A stretch of 54,098 nt of DNA from a virus, in IMG/VR virus record IMGVR_UViG_3300035698_025838, positions 1 through 54,098 of that record. One strand, 5' to 3'. Positions 7,239 through 16,059 of the stretch are shown in pieces. The notes beneath the pieces are model-generated. The model was given only the letters and a program-made list of their open reading frames with translations, was not told the DNA's origin and did no database searches. The position numbers and the translations under genes are program-made. The first letter of the stretch is position 1, and every line of letters starts with the position of its first letter.

Positions 7239-9752
7239 TCAAAGTGCTTTTTTTATTACATCAACCATAAATGTTATTTCTTTGACCGATAGCTTCGGAT
7301 GGTTTGGGATATATATTCCACATTCATCTATTTTTTTTGAATTATCAGTAGATTTTTCTCCATACACAGAAACATACATTGGCTGCATACCCATTGACCC
7401 TGAAATTAAAGGTCTACATTCAATATTGTTTTTATGGAGAGCCAATATCACTCTTTCTTTTTGGGTTTTATTTTCTAAAATTATAGGATAACAAAAACTT
7501 GCCGTCCAAGAACCTTTCGTAGGCGTTGGAGTCCAAAGTTTTAATTCTTCTATTTCATTTTTAAGATGAGAGAAGTTTGTGTTTCTTTTAGCTAGCCAAT
7601 CATCTATTTTTTCTAATTGACGAATTCCTAAAAAAGCTTGAAGGTCGGTAGATCTTAAATTAAAGGCTGGGATATAAAAAGTATATAAAGCATTAAATTC
7701 ATCGATAGACCATTTCTCTCTAAGTTCAGATTTAGCTTCATTATCTAAGTCTCTATCCCAACCATGAGACCTTAACTGAAGAAGGGTGTCATAGACTTCT
7801 TTATCATCCGTACAAACCATACCTCCTTCGATTGTTGAGTTATGAAGACAAATTGGCTGCCAACCTCCTACAAAATTTTCATAATTAGGGACGGAAAAGT
7901 CATAAACAAATTCATGGTCATCGGAGTTTAATATTTCAATATCTCTAATCTCTAGCTCCATTAAATCCCCATAATCTTCCCCCTCGTATACTAGAGAAGT
8001 TTTTCTACCTTCTTTTTTCTGGTACAACTCTCCCTCTTCATTAAAAAAAGTGTTATACATTCTGTAACTTTCAATCTCAAAATTTGGAGATATTAATCTT
8101 CCTTTAATATATGATTCTTTAATTTTACACTTCACTCCTGTAGACCCTCTAATTCCTAAAGATGAGCATAGATAAGAAACGTCATTAATCAACATTTTTG
8201 ATGAACTAGCAAACTCAGTTCTAGTTTCATCGCAAGTCCCGTCACCTAAATGAAATCCATGTAAAAAGTTCAACTTATTTTGCGTATTTACATTCCAAAT
8301 AAAATCTGGAATCCTTTTGTTTGGAGCGCCAGATTTTATTCCTAAAAAATATTTAAAGAAAAAACACAAAGTCTTTGAGTCAAACATAACTTGAGTTACA
8401 TTTTCTTTTGTTGATGTTGATGTATATCCTATTATCCCAAAAACACTCTCTATAGATTCTAACACTTCTTTTATAAATTGATATTCATTTTTATTAAAAG
8501 TAAAACACAGCCCTGTCTCTTTTTTTCCTCCTCTAAATGAGCCTTCAGCAATAAAAAACCCAACCATTTTACAAAATGAAGGCGTAATTAATACGCTGTG
8601 TGGGACAAACTTGTTTTTAGGAGTGTTTTTAAACGCGACTCTTAAGTTTGTAGTTTTATTATTAGCCAACTCTAAAGGAAGCTGTTTTCTCTGTTTATAA
8701 TTTTCTTTAAGTCTGTACTCTTTAGTCCCCCATTTTGGTTTATAATTACAGTAATCTTCTTCATTGTGGTTAATTACAAAAAAAGTAGAATTATATTTCC
8801 TACAAAAAGAATAAAAATCTAAATTATTTATTTCTTCATTATTAAAATTAAACTTCTGAGGCACTATAATTTTATCCCCTTTTTTTAATTTATTTCCTGA
8901 AACTGAAACTGGAAGCCCCATTTCAAACTTAAAAACACTATGATCCTCAGTAATGTCTACTGACCTGTTGTTTTTAAGTTTTAATCTAAATATTCTTTTA
9001 TCTCCTAATTTGTGTTTTATAATTTCAGAAGGAGTTCTCTTATAAATCTTTTTATCATTTTGATTAAAAGATAAAATATTTATTTCTTCTGGTTTAAAAT
9101 TATCATAAATATATTTTATATTTTCAATTCTAAACTGGTTTTTTTTATCATAAAAAGGAATTGGAGTATCAGAAACAACACTCATAGAATGTCCGAAATA
9201 GGTTGAGAAGGAACTCATTAATCCAAAAGTGCCTAATTTTTTACAACTATATCTAGTCCCTTGAGATTCGCAGACATCTTCTAGAAGAATAACATCATAC
9301 TTTTTACAAAGGGTGGTAATATCAGCCATGTGGGGAGACAGCCCTAGTGCTGAGACTAACATTAAAGCAGAAGGTTCTTGTTCTATAAAAATCTTCTCTA
9401 AGTCTTGAATTGACACAGAAAGATTTTCTAAATTTATATCGCATAAAATTGGTTCAAAATCAAGTATCATAGCACTTGATAAATCTGTAGCCCAAGCTAA
9501 TTGAGGAATAACAATTTTATTATTTTTGAGAGGGTATAGAGTTTTTATTGTTTGGAGCATCAACAGTAGAGCTGATGATCCAGAGTTTACAAATACAGAA
9601 TATTTAGACCCTAGCCATTCTGACCAATTGTTCTCATACTCTAAAGTGAGCGACCCTTTTGTTAATCGAGGGTATGTTTTCAACCACTCAATAAGAGCGT
9701 CAATATCATCCCTTTCGATTGTGTCTTTAACAAGTTGAATGTTTTCTTCCAT
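7239..9752 (-). CDS. ColD-like PLP-dependent sugar 3-dehydratase (DegT family) interrupted by an intein
   Basis: The product has 837 residues. Removing the intein (residues 191-638) leaves 389 residues, normal for the DegT/DnrJ/EryC1 family. The PLP-binding Asp is in VILLEDVCES (D159). The position of the Schiff-base Lys is His188 in STYFGHSM|STIEGGMV. Lys-to-His at this site is the hallmark of the 3-dehydratases ColD (GDP-4-keto-6-deoxymannose 3-dehydratase) and E1/RfbH, which remove the C3 hydroxyl instead of transaminating. The next gene upstream is a GDP-fucose synthase/ColC-like enzyme, so GDP-colitose synthesis is plausible. Activity requires intein splicing, since the insertion lies two residues from His188. 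A 3-dehydratase is inferred; a divergent family member with another substrate remains possible. Confidence 0.8.
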   Translation of the reverse strand: MEENIQLVKDTIERDDIDALIEWLKTYPRLTKGSLTLEYENNWSEWLGSKYSVFVNSGSSALLLMLQTIKTLYPLKNNKIVIPQLAWATDLSSAMILDFEPILCDINLENLSVSIQDLEKIFIEQEPSALMLVSALGLSPHMADITTLCKKYDVILLEDVCESQGTRYSCKKLGTFGLMSSFSTYFGHSMSVVSDTPIPFYDKKNQFRIENIKYIYDNFKPEEINILSFNQNDKKIYKRTPSEIIKHKLGDKRIFRLKLKNNRSVDITEDHSVFKFEMGLPVSVSGNKLKKGDKIIVPQKFNFNNEEINNLDFYSFCRKYNSTFFVINHNEEDYCNYKPKWGTKEYRLKENYKQRKQLPLELANNKTTNLRVAFKNTPKNKFVPHSVLITPSFCKMVGFFIAEGSFRGGKKETGLCFTFNKNEYQFIKEVLESIESVFGIIGYTSTSTKENVTQVMFDSKTLCFFFKYFLGIKSGAPNKRIPDFIWNVNTQNKLNFLHGFHLGDGTCDETRTEFASSSKMLINDVSYLCSSLGIRGSTGVKCKIKESYIKGRLISPNFEIESYRMYNTFFNEEGELYQKKEGRKTSLVYEGEDYGDLMELEIRDIEILNSDDHEFVYDFSVPNYENFVGGWQPICLHNSTIEGGMVCTDDKEVYDTLLQLRSHGWDRDLDNEAKSELREKWSIDEFNALYTFYIPAFNLRSTDLQAFLGIRQLEKIDDWLAKRNTNFSHLKNEIEELKLWTPTPTKGSWTASFCYPIILENKTQKERVILALHKNNIECRPLISGSMGMQPMYVSVYGEKSTDNSKKIDECGIYIPNHPKLSVKEITFMVDVIKKAL
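7839..9182 (-). mobile_element. Intein with LAGLIDADG endonuclease in the ColD-like gene
   Basis: This in-frame insertion spans residues 191-638 (448 residues). It starts with Ser (SVVSDTPIPF, block A), has block B VDITEDHSVF (T-x-x-H), LAGLIDADG motifs KMVGFFIAEGS and FLHGFHLGDG, block F VYDFSVPNYENF and ends ICLHN before Ser+1 (STIEGG). All residues of a class 1 splicing reaction are visible. Removing it restores a continuous family motif. Both junctions were checked at the codon level. Confidence 0.92.
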
Positions 9753-9786
9753 AGAGTAAATTATGAAAGAAATACGAGAAAATCAA

Positions 9787-10695
9787 TTAAAGATATTGTT
9801 TCTTATAAGTTTGACTAATCCCATCCTCTAGAGATGTTGGTGTCCAGTTAGGAAAAATAGATTCTAGCTTTTCAATAGAAACATCTTTACGAAATTGACC
9901 ATCAGGCTTGGTTGGGTCAAATTTTATCTCAAGATGTGCAGCGCCCATCGATTTAAGGGCTATTTTAGCCATTTCCTTGATAGATAAGTTATCTTTAATG
10001 GCAATGTTCATATTCTGGTAAACATCCTCCTCTATGCATTTAAAAATAATATTACAAAAATCATCAACCAACATAAACTGTCTTAGAGGAGTTCCTGATC
10101 CAAAAAGCATTATATGGTCATCTTGATTAATCTTGGCTTTATGTATTTTCTCAATTAATGCTCCTACAAAATGTGCGTTTTTCCCGGACTTATCTCCAAA
10201 CCCATAAAGGTTGCAAGGAGTCAAATATTGGTATTGTGTTTTGTATTGTTGATTGCAAGCATCAATTTGAACTGCCATTGACCTTTTTGCGTATCCGTAT
10301 GAAAAATTAGTAGGAGTAGGAGCGCCTAAATGCATGTATTCCTCTTTCATAGGGTAATGGTCGTCAGGTAGAGTGTCTGGATAAATGCAAGTAGATAAAA
10401 TCGCAATAACTCTTTTTACACCATGCTTTCTTGATTCATTTATAAGCAAAGTGTTCATAAGGACATTATCATCATAATAATCTGAAGGCTGTTCAATGTT
10501 AACTGTAATACCACCAACACGAGCTGCTAAGTGAATTATAACATCAGGGTTATGATATCTTATCATATTCTGGACATCTTCTTGATCAGTTAAATCGTAA
10601 GTAGAAGAACTAAGATAAATGGCGTTTGGGTAGAGCTTTTTTAAACCTTTCCCTACCATTCCTGAACCTCCTGTGATTATTATTTTTCTATCCAT
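9787..10695 (-). CDS. fcl: GDP-L-fucose synthase / ColC-like epimerase-reductase
   Basis: The protein has 302 residues and is a short-chain dehydrogenase-type enzyme. It has an N-terminal NADP(H) site ITGGSGMVG (residues 8-15), the catalytic STCIYP (S101 and C103) and YGYAK (Y133 and K137), and substrate-site segments such as NLYGFGDKSGKNAHFVGALI. It converts GDP-4-keto-6-deoxymannose to GDP-L-fucose by 3,5-epimerisation and 4-reduction. The close relative ColC performs 5-epimerisation and reduction in GDP-colitose synthesis and cannot be separated by eye. The ColD-like neighbour makes the ColC role a real alternative. It overlaps the upstream fucosyltransferase by 16 bases, so the two are probably co-translated. 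Confidence 0.88.
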   Translation of the reverse strand: MDRKIIITGGSGMVGKGLKKLYPNAIYLSSSTYDLTDQEDVQNMIRYHNPDVIIHLAARVGGITVNIEQPSDYYDDNVLMNTLLINESRKHGVKRVIAILSTCIYPDTLPDDHYPMKEEYMHLGAPTPTNFSYGYAKRSMAVQIDACNQQYKTQYQYLTPCNLYGFGDKSGKNAHFVGALIEKIHKAKINQDDHIMLFGSGTPLRQFMLVDDFCNIIFKCIEEDVYQNMNIAIKDNLSIKEMAKIALKSMGAAHLEIKFDPTKPDGQFRKDVSIEKLESIFPNWTPTSLEDGISQTYKKQYL

Positions 10696-11423
10696 GATTG
10701 GGGATGCATGTCTTTTGTTTCATAATGAGAATAAGCAGTACCAAACCATTTTTTTGGAACGATTACTTTCTTGGTAGGATTTGTGTTTAAATAAGCTCCC
10801 CACCAAGAATATGATGAATTTGCAATAATATTTGAATCACATAATGTTTGCAAAGCAAGGTCTTCAATGTCACTCTGATCTTCAATTACAAAAAACTTTG
10901 ACTCAAGATCTGGAAAGTTATTCTTGCACCATTCCGTGTCATCTGAGAAAACAAGAAATTTAGTGCCTTCTGGAAACTCTTTTACGGCTTCTAAAATATA
11001 ATCCATTGAAACTACAGGGTGGTGGTCAGGAAGGTTTAGGTAATCTCCTCTTCTGATATGAATAGAGCAATTGGGTTGATCCAATAATTCCTTATGTTTT
11101 TCATATAAGCTTTCAGTAATATCTTTTTTGAAAGTGAAAATGTCTTGAACTAACTCTTTATCTAGATATTTGTAAGACTGGAAGTAACCCTTGATATTCA
11201 TGTGCTTTTTGTACTCAATTGGAGTGTAGTGAAAATTTGACTCACTCCATACTAAAGATATTATTCCTTTTCTTTCAGGAGTGAAATCTTCTTGAAAAAC
11301 AGAAGAGTATGACCACTCAGGTAAAGCTACTTTATCTTTATTGGTTTTTGCTAAAGACATAGCTACGCTGAGTTGCCATATTTGATTTCCTAACCTATGG
11401 GTGAAATTATCTATTCCTATCAT
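10680..11423 (-). CDS. GT11 family alpha-1,2-fucosyltransferase
   Basis: The protein has 247 residues. The GT11 signature CSIHIRRGDYL (about residues 136-146) binds GDP-fucose. The downstream motifs FLVFSDDTEWCKNNF and NIIANSSYSWWGAYLN, and the start GIDNFTHRLGNQIWQLSVAM, complete the family pattern. It would transfer L-fucose, or possibly colitose, from the GDP-sugar made by the adjacent gene. It overlaps both neighbours (16 and 4 bases). A paralogue lies at 15296-16057. Confidence 0.88.
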   Translation of the reverse strand: MIGIDNFTHRLGNQIWQLSVAMSLAKTNKDKVALPEWSYSSVFQEDFTPERKGIISLVWSESNFHYTPIEYKKHMNIKGYFQSYKYLDKELVQDIFTFKKDITESLYEKHKELLDQPNCSIHIRRGDYLNLPDHHPVVSMDYILEAVKEFPEGTKFLVFSDDTEWCKNNFPDLESKFFVIEDQSDIEDLALQTLCDSNIIANSSYSWWGAYLNTNPTKKVIVPKKWFGTAYSHYETKDMHPQSWIEK

Positions 11424-12574
11424 TTTAAATCTAACTTCATTATGATGCTATCAATTTCTATGTTGTCTCTTTTTATTTTTTGAGAAACACCAATATTTTT
11501 AAAACCTAGTTTATTATACAAATTAATTGCCCTAACGTTGTTTGACAGAACTTCAAGTTTAATATTATTTAAATCATAACATTTATTTAAGTCTTTTATG
11601 AACTCAACATATGATTTAAACCCTAAACTATGACCCCTAAAATCTGGGTGGACATCGCATCCAAGATACATTGTTTTATTATCTAAATCCCAATTTGAAG
11701 TTCTAAAATATCCTATTTTTTTACAACCTAATTTAATAATAAAAAATTTCGGTCTACTTTCCTTAAACCACTCCTGCGCCTCTACAATAGTGAATTCACT
11801 ATTGTTATGGAGAAACTCTTTTGAGTTGTTTCTAATTTCTAAAAAAAAAGGAATGTCCTTAAGAGTCATTTCTGAGAAACTTAAATTTAAATCTAACATT
11901 TGGTTCGGCACAAAAACACTATCATTTACATCTGTTCTACCATACTCAATAACATTGACGGCAAAATATGGCACTCTATACTTATTTGTGAAATCCTTAA
12001 ACACTAATCCGCTTTCAATCAAAAGGTCAGTAAATTTTACATGACACATATCTCCAGCTTTTCCATCAACAGATTTAATAGGAGATGGAGAATAGTCATA
12101 TATTTTTTTCATATAATCTTTTGAAATAATACCATTAGACACACTACATCCTCCGTTTGGATATTTTTTATTCACTCCAGAAAAAGAACATAAATAACCT
12201 TTAACACCTTGCGACTTGTATTCATTCAATAAAATTGAATCGAAATTATCTATACTAGGAACATAATCATCCTCAACAAAAATATAATAATCGAAATCGT
12301 TTTTAAACTTTTCATAAGCATAAAAAAACTGACCGTAAGACTGACCTACATTAGAATGTCTTTCTAAAATCACGACCTCGCAATCAAACTGAGAAATTAA
12401 CCCCTCAACATCATAATAAACATTATCTACGCCAATCATGGGTTTAACTATTGTTATCTGAGATAGATTATGCTTTAAGCTTAAGAGTTTTAATAAATGT
12501 TCTCTAAGATATTTTTGATTTGGGATTCTTCTTTCTCCAGACCAAGTAGGTATAATATAATTTATTTTTTCCAC
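11420..12574 (-). CDS. Fusion of a GT-A glycosyltransferase-like domain and a GNAT acetyltransferase
   Basis: The protein has 384 residues in two parts. Residues 1-225 resemble a GT-A glycosyltransferase: an N-terminal INYIIPTW strand and an acidic DYYIFVEDDYVP segment that could bind metal and nucleotide sugar. Residues 230-384 form a GNAT N-acetyltransferase: LSFSEMTLKDIPFFLEIRN, KIGYFRTSNWD, the acetyl-CoA loop region VHPDFRGHSLGFKSYVEFI, and VRAINLYNKLGFKNIG. The C-terminal part resembles acetyltransferases that act on amino-sugar nucleotides (PseH-like). One polypeptide may transfer and acetylate a sugar, with the aminotransferase at 13337-14524 as a possible source of the amino group. 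The functions are inferred. Confidence 0.75.
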   Translation of the reverse strand: MEKINYIIPTWSGERRIPNQKYLREHLLKLLSLKHNLSQITIVKPMIGVDNVYYDVEGLISQFDCEVVILERHSNVGQSYGQFFYAYEKFKNDFDYYIFVEDDYVPSIDNFDSILLNEYKSQGVKGYLCSFSGVNKKYPNGGCSVSNGIISKDYMKKIYDYSPSPIKSVDGKAGDMCHVKFTDLLIESGLVFKDFTNKYRVPYFAVNVIEYGRTDVNDSVFVPNQMLDLNLSFSEMTLKDIPFFLEIRNNSKEFLHNNSEFTIVEAQEWFKESRPKFFIIKLGCKKIGYFRTSNWDLDNKTMYLGCDVHPDFRGHSLGFKSYVEFIKDLNKCYDLNNIKLEVLSNNVRAINLYNKLGFKNIGVSQKIKRDNIEIDSIIMKLDLK

Positions 12575-13335
12575 ACTCCAATATAATTATTAGGACTAGT
12601 TAAAGGCTCTTCTTGTAACTTCTCCATCTTACTGTTTAGTGACATTAACTCTTGATCACTATATGTGTCAAAAGCAAATCCGTTAAAAGGATTAATTATA
12701 AAATTACATGTAATATATCCGTTTTCTGAATGATTAATTATAAATTTCTTGTAAATATCCTGAAGACTTCTATCAAGTTCTGTGTATGCATAGTTACTTA
12801 TAATTAAATCGTACTCTTCATTCTTAAGATTGTCGCTTTCAGAAAACCTCACATCTTTGACATTTAATTTATCTAAGTATTTTTTACTTAGAGCATTTGC
12901 CTCTTTTATATCTACTATGTGATAATCTTTAATGGAAAAATAATCTTTAATTATTTTACACTGACCTCCATAACCCCCTCCTATTTCTGCAATTTTAAAC
13001 CCATCTAAATTTCCAAAGATTTTAATTAAATCTGATAAAACTTTGATGTATCTTAATGTGCTTGGAGCTATGTCTATATTTTCATATGAATGAACACTAG
13101 ACCCTCCAAACTTATCATTTGTTTTAAACTTATCCATATGGATATTACTCAACATTTCTGGATTGTCTCTTTTAATTAAATTATAATAATCAAGACCAAA
13201 ACCTATGGAAGTATGTTCTAATATCTGAGTATACTCAGGTATTGTTTTGAATGTTTTAAAAATTTCTTCATCCTCAGATGCTCTTAAGCAAACTAAAGGA
13301 TAAGCATTATTGTTGCTTGCGCTTTTATTTATCAT
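12562..13335 (-). CDS. Putative sugar O-methyltransferase
   Basis: The protein has 257 residues. The Rossmann-type SAM-binding motif GFKIAEIGGGYGGQCKII is at about residues 112-129, with the acidic end of strand 2 in DYHIVDIKEAN and motif EYDLIISNYAYTEL. The sequence matches the general pattern of putative sugar O-methyltransferases found in surface-polysaccharide clusters. It overlaps the next gene by 13 bases. Its acceptor, a sugar on the glycan or a nucleotide sugar, cannot be told. Confidence 0.75.
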   Translation of the reverse strand: MINKSASNNNAYPLVCLRASEDEEIFKTFKTIPEYTQILEHTSIGFGLDYYNLIKRDNPEMLSNIHMDKFKTNDKFGGSSVHSYENIDIAPSTLRYIKVLSDLIKIFGNLDGFKIAEIGGGYGGQCKIIKDYFSIKDYHIVDIKEANALSKKYLDKLNVKDVRFSESDNLKNEEYDLIISNYAYTELDRSLQDIYKKFIINHSENGYITCNFIINPFNGFAFDTYSDQELMSLNSKMEKLQEEPLTSPNNYIGVWKK

Positions 13336-13336
13336 A

Positions 13337-14524
13337 TTACCAACCTTTTTTTATGCATTCTACAATATATTCTCTTTGTTCTTCAGTGACCCACCACCCA
13401 ACAGGTATTGACGTTAATCTGTTTTTAATTTTATTCAAATTTGGAAGATCTGATCTAAACTCAGCCAAACATGAATGCATGTCATTTCTTTCATGCACTT
13501 GACTAGTTGCAATACCGCAGCTTTTCATATATTCAGCAAATTTTTCTTTATCATCCACTAATATAGAATAAATCCAATAAGAAGACTCCATCCTATCGTC
13601 CCTCTCTAGCAGAGTAACTCCTTTAACGTCTTTTAATTCTTGGTCATAATATCTGCCATTGGATTTATGTTTATCAATGACTTCTTTTTGTACCTCTTTT
13701 AAATTTTCATTACCGATAGAAGCGCTTACATCATTCATGTGAAATTTAAACCCCCATTCTGGTATATCAGCCTCGCACCTAAAATCTTTTCTATCAGACT
13801 CTCTGTCGATTCCATACCATCTTAACAACTTAGCTCTTTGATATAAATTCTTATGCGGCAACACCAAAAGCCCACCATCTACAGATGTTAAATGCTTTAT
13901 TGCTTGAAAACTAAATGTACATATATTGCCATGATTCCCTAGTAACCTACCCTTAAACTTACTACCTAAAGCATGAGCGCAATCCTCAATAATCACAGGT
14001 TTAAAGCCAAAGTTTCTGAAAGCTGAATCTTGAATTTCTTTTAACCTATCTAAATCCATAGGATACCCTCCCCAATGGACAAGGAAAATAATTTTGGTTT
14101 TAGATGTAATTTTCCTTGACAGGTCATCTAAATCCATGTTTAAAGTTTTTGGGTCTATATCAACCCATTTTATGTTTAAATTATTTGCTAAAATAGGAAA
14201 GTTAGTAGCAGTACAAGTCAAAGGAGTCGCAAGAACTTCATCTCCATCAACTAACCCGCCCCAGTTAGAAACATGCTGTACCGATCCTAAATAAGTTTTA
14301 GTGTTTATAGATTTTTTCTTTAATAAATGCAAAGCCAAATGTTCAGCAGATGTTGCAGAATTCACTGAAACAACATAGTCGTTTTCAAAAAATTCTTTTA
14401 AGTTATTTTCAAACTCATCAACCCTCTCTCCTTGACCAATAAAGCCAGACTCTAAAACTTTCGTAGCAGCTTTTGAGGCTTTTTTAGCCATATAAACTTT
14501 GAATAATGGTATATTATGTTTCAT
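13337..14524 (-). CDS. DegT/DnrJ/EryC1 sugar aminotransferase
   Basis: The protein has 395 residues, the normal family length, and no intein. The PLP-binding Asp is in VIIEDCAHALGS (D181), and the Schiff-base Lys is K210 in SFQAIKHLTSVDGG. This Lys separates it from the His-bearing ColD-like protein at 7239-9752, so true transamination of a keto-sugar nucleotide is expected. It would supply an amino sugar, perhaps the substrate of the GNAT domain encoded downstream. It sits one base from the methyltransferase and overlaps the next upstream gene by 11 bases. Confidence 0.85.
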   Translation of the reverse strand: MKHNIPLFKVYMAKKASKAATKVLESGFIGQGERVDEFENNLKEFFENDYVVSVNSATSAEHLALHLLKKKSINTKTYLGSVQHVSNWGGLVDGDEVLATPLTCTATNFPILANNLNIKWVDIDPKTLNMDLDDLSRKITSKTKIIFLVHWGGYPMDLDRLKEIQDSAFRNFGFKPVIIEDCAHALGSKFKGRLLGNHGNICTFSFQAIKHLTSVDGGLLVLPHKNLYQRAKLLRWYGIDRESDRKDFRCEADIPEWGFKFHMNDVSASIGNENLKEVQKEVIDKHKSNGRYYDQELKDVKGVTLLERDDRMESSYWIYSILVDDKEKFAEYMKSCGIATSQVHERNDMHSCLAEFRSDLPNLNKIKNRLTSIPVGWWVTEEQREYIVECIKKGW

Positions 14525-15293
14525 TTTTTAATTTTTTGATTCTTTCAAACATCATTGGGTAGTCTGAAATATTTTTACTTTCTTTGCTTATACCATGCTT
14601 GGCTAAAACATATTTTGATTCTTCTATTTTTATTTTTGAGTTTAAAGTATTAGAAACACCTTCACCTCTAAGTCTTTGAACTATAATTTTTTTCGGTAGT
14701 AACAAAGGTATATTATATTTCTTAAAAAGCCTATAATAAAACTCAACATCATTTAACCAACATAAATCCTCATTAAAATAATTGTTGTCATTTTTAAATA
14801 ACATCACGCTAGGTCCGCTAATCTTATTAATGCCAGAAAGCATTTTTTCTGGCTCAATCCAAACTGGAGAGTGAGGCTTGTTTAGGTTCTTTGTGTTATT
14901 TTCATTACAGTGAAAAGTCCCAGCAACAGCCCAGCCGTATTCCTCAATGTTGTTCATATAATATTCTAGTGCTTTAGGAGAATGAAAATAGTCGTCTTGA
15001 AATATTGTTTTTATATATTCTCCTTTTGCTTTTGATATGGCAAAATTTAAATTCATAGCAGCACTTCCTTTTCCGCTACTGTTTTTGTAGTATTTTATAT
15101 CTAGATGACTCCAGTTTTCACATTCTTTTTCAATAATATCACTGCTAGAGTGGTCTGAAACAATTATATCATAATCCTTGAATGTTTGAATTTCGATTGT
15201 CTTTAATAGAAAATTAAGCATATAAACGCCCATGACTTCTCCGTTGGAGTAGATCAACTCTGTTGTTGGTATGCATATAGTTATTTTACTCAT
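14514..15293 (-). CDS. GT2 family glycosyltransferase
   Basis: The protein has 259 residues and a GT-A fold: N-terminal KITICIPTTELIYSNGE, nucleotide-binding KDYDIIVSDHSSSD, GKGSAAMNLNFAISKAKGEY, and the metal-binding acidic triplet FQDDYFH. The C-terminal half has the acceptor region around LCWLNDVEFYYRLFKKY. The donor and acceptor sugars are unknown. It lies in the tightly packed glycan operon. Confidence 0.8.
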   Translation of the reverse strand: MSKITICIPTTELIYSNGEVMGVYMLNFLLKTIEIQTFKDYDIIVSDHSSSDIIEKECENWSHLDIKYYKNSSGKGSAAMNLNFAISKAKGEYIKTIFQDDYFHSPKALEYYMNNIEEYGWAVAGTFHCNENNTKNLNKPHSPVWIEPEKMLSGINKISGPSVMLFKNDNNYFNEDLCWLNDVEFYYRLFKKYNIPLLLPKKIIVQRLRGEGVSNTLNSKIKIEESKYVLAKHGISKESKNISDYPMMFERIKKLKNET

Positions 15294-15295
15294 AA

Positions 15296-16057
15296 TTATA
15301 TTTTAATCCAACATTTGGGAGTTAAGTCTTCATTAGAGTGAGAACTAACAAACCAAACATTAGGTGTTATTACTTTTTTGTTTTTATTTAAATTTAAATA
15401 AGAACCCCACCAAGAAAACGTTGAATTAGAAGTGATGTTGTTTTTACATAAGGACATTAGATACATATCAATATAATCATGTTCTTGTTCAATAAATGTA
15501 GCGTTTATTGAACAAAAATTACTTTTACACCAAGAAATATCGTTAGAGAATATAATGAATTTTTTATCTCTTCCCATCTCATCTATTGCTTTATTATAAT
15601 AATCCATATCTAATTTATTATAAAATGGTATTTTTAAAAAATCACCTCTTCTAACATGAATGCTACAAGTGTTTTCGCTGGTTAATATGTCAATATATTT
15701 GTTATTAATATATTGGTAACTCTCATTATCAATTTCAAATAACTCTTTTATTTCTTTTTCATTATTTGAAAAATATTTTTCAGACTGATAATAACCGTCA
15801 ATCAAACAATCTTTAACATAAGGTATAGGTTTATAAGTAAGTGATTCATATCTGTAGTTATTTAAGTCAGATAAACCATTAGATTTTTCTACATTTCTGA
15901 AAAAGTTTGACATATACAAATCCCAATGGGAATGAACTACTCTAATTTTGCTTAAATCTATTTTAAACACAACCCCTTCATCTAACGCTAGCGAGTACCC
16001 AGCTGCAATTTGGAAAAGATAATTTCCGAGACCTCCTTTTAAATTACTTACAACCAT
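15296..16057 (-). CDS. GT11 family fucosyltransferase, second copy
   Basis: The protein has 253 residues. MVVSNLKGGLGNYLFQIAAG is the typical GT11 start, CSIHVRRGDFLKIP is the GDP-fucose site, and FIIFSNDISWCKSNF and NITSNSTFSWWGSYLNLN complete the family. It is clearly related to the enzyme at 10680-11423 but diverged, so the two probably make different linkages. It sits 2-3 bases from both neighbours. Confidence 0.87.
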   Translation of the reverse strand: MVVSNLKGGLGNYLFQIAAGYSLALDEGVVFKIDLSKIRVVHSHWDLYMSNFFRNVEKSNGLSDLNNYRYESLTYKPIPYVKDCLIDGYYQSEKYFSNNEKEIKELFEIDNESYQYINNKYIDILTSENTCSIHVRRGDFLKIPFYNKLDMDYYNKAIDEMGRDKKFIIFSNDISWCKSNFCSINATFIEQEHDYIDMYLMSLCKNNITSNSTFSWWGSYLNLNKNKKVITPNVWFVSSHSNEDLTPKCWIKI

Positions 16058-16059
16058 TT

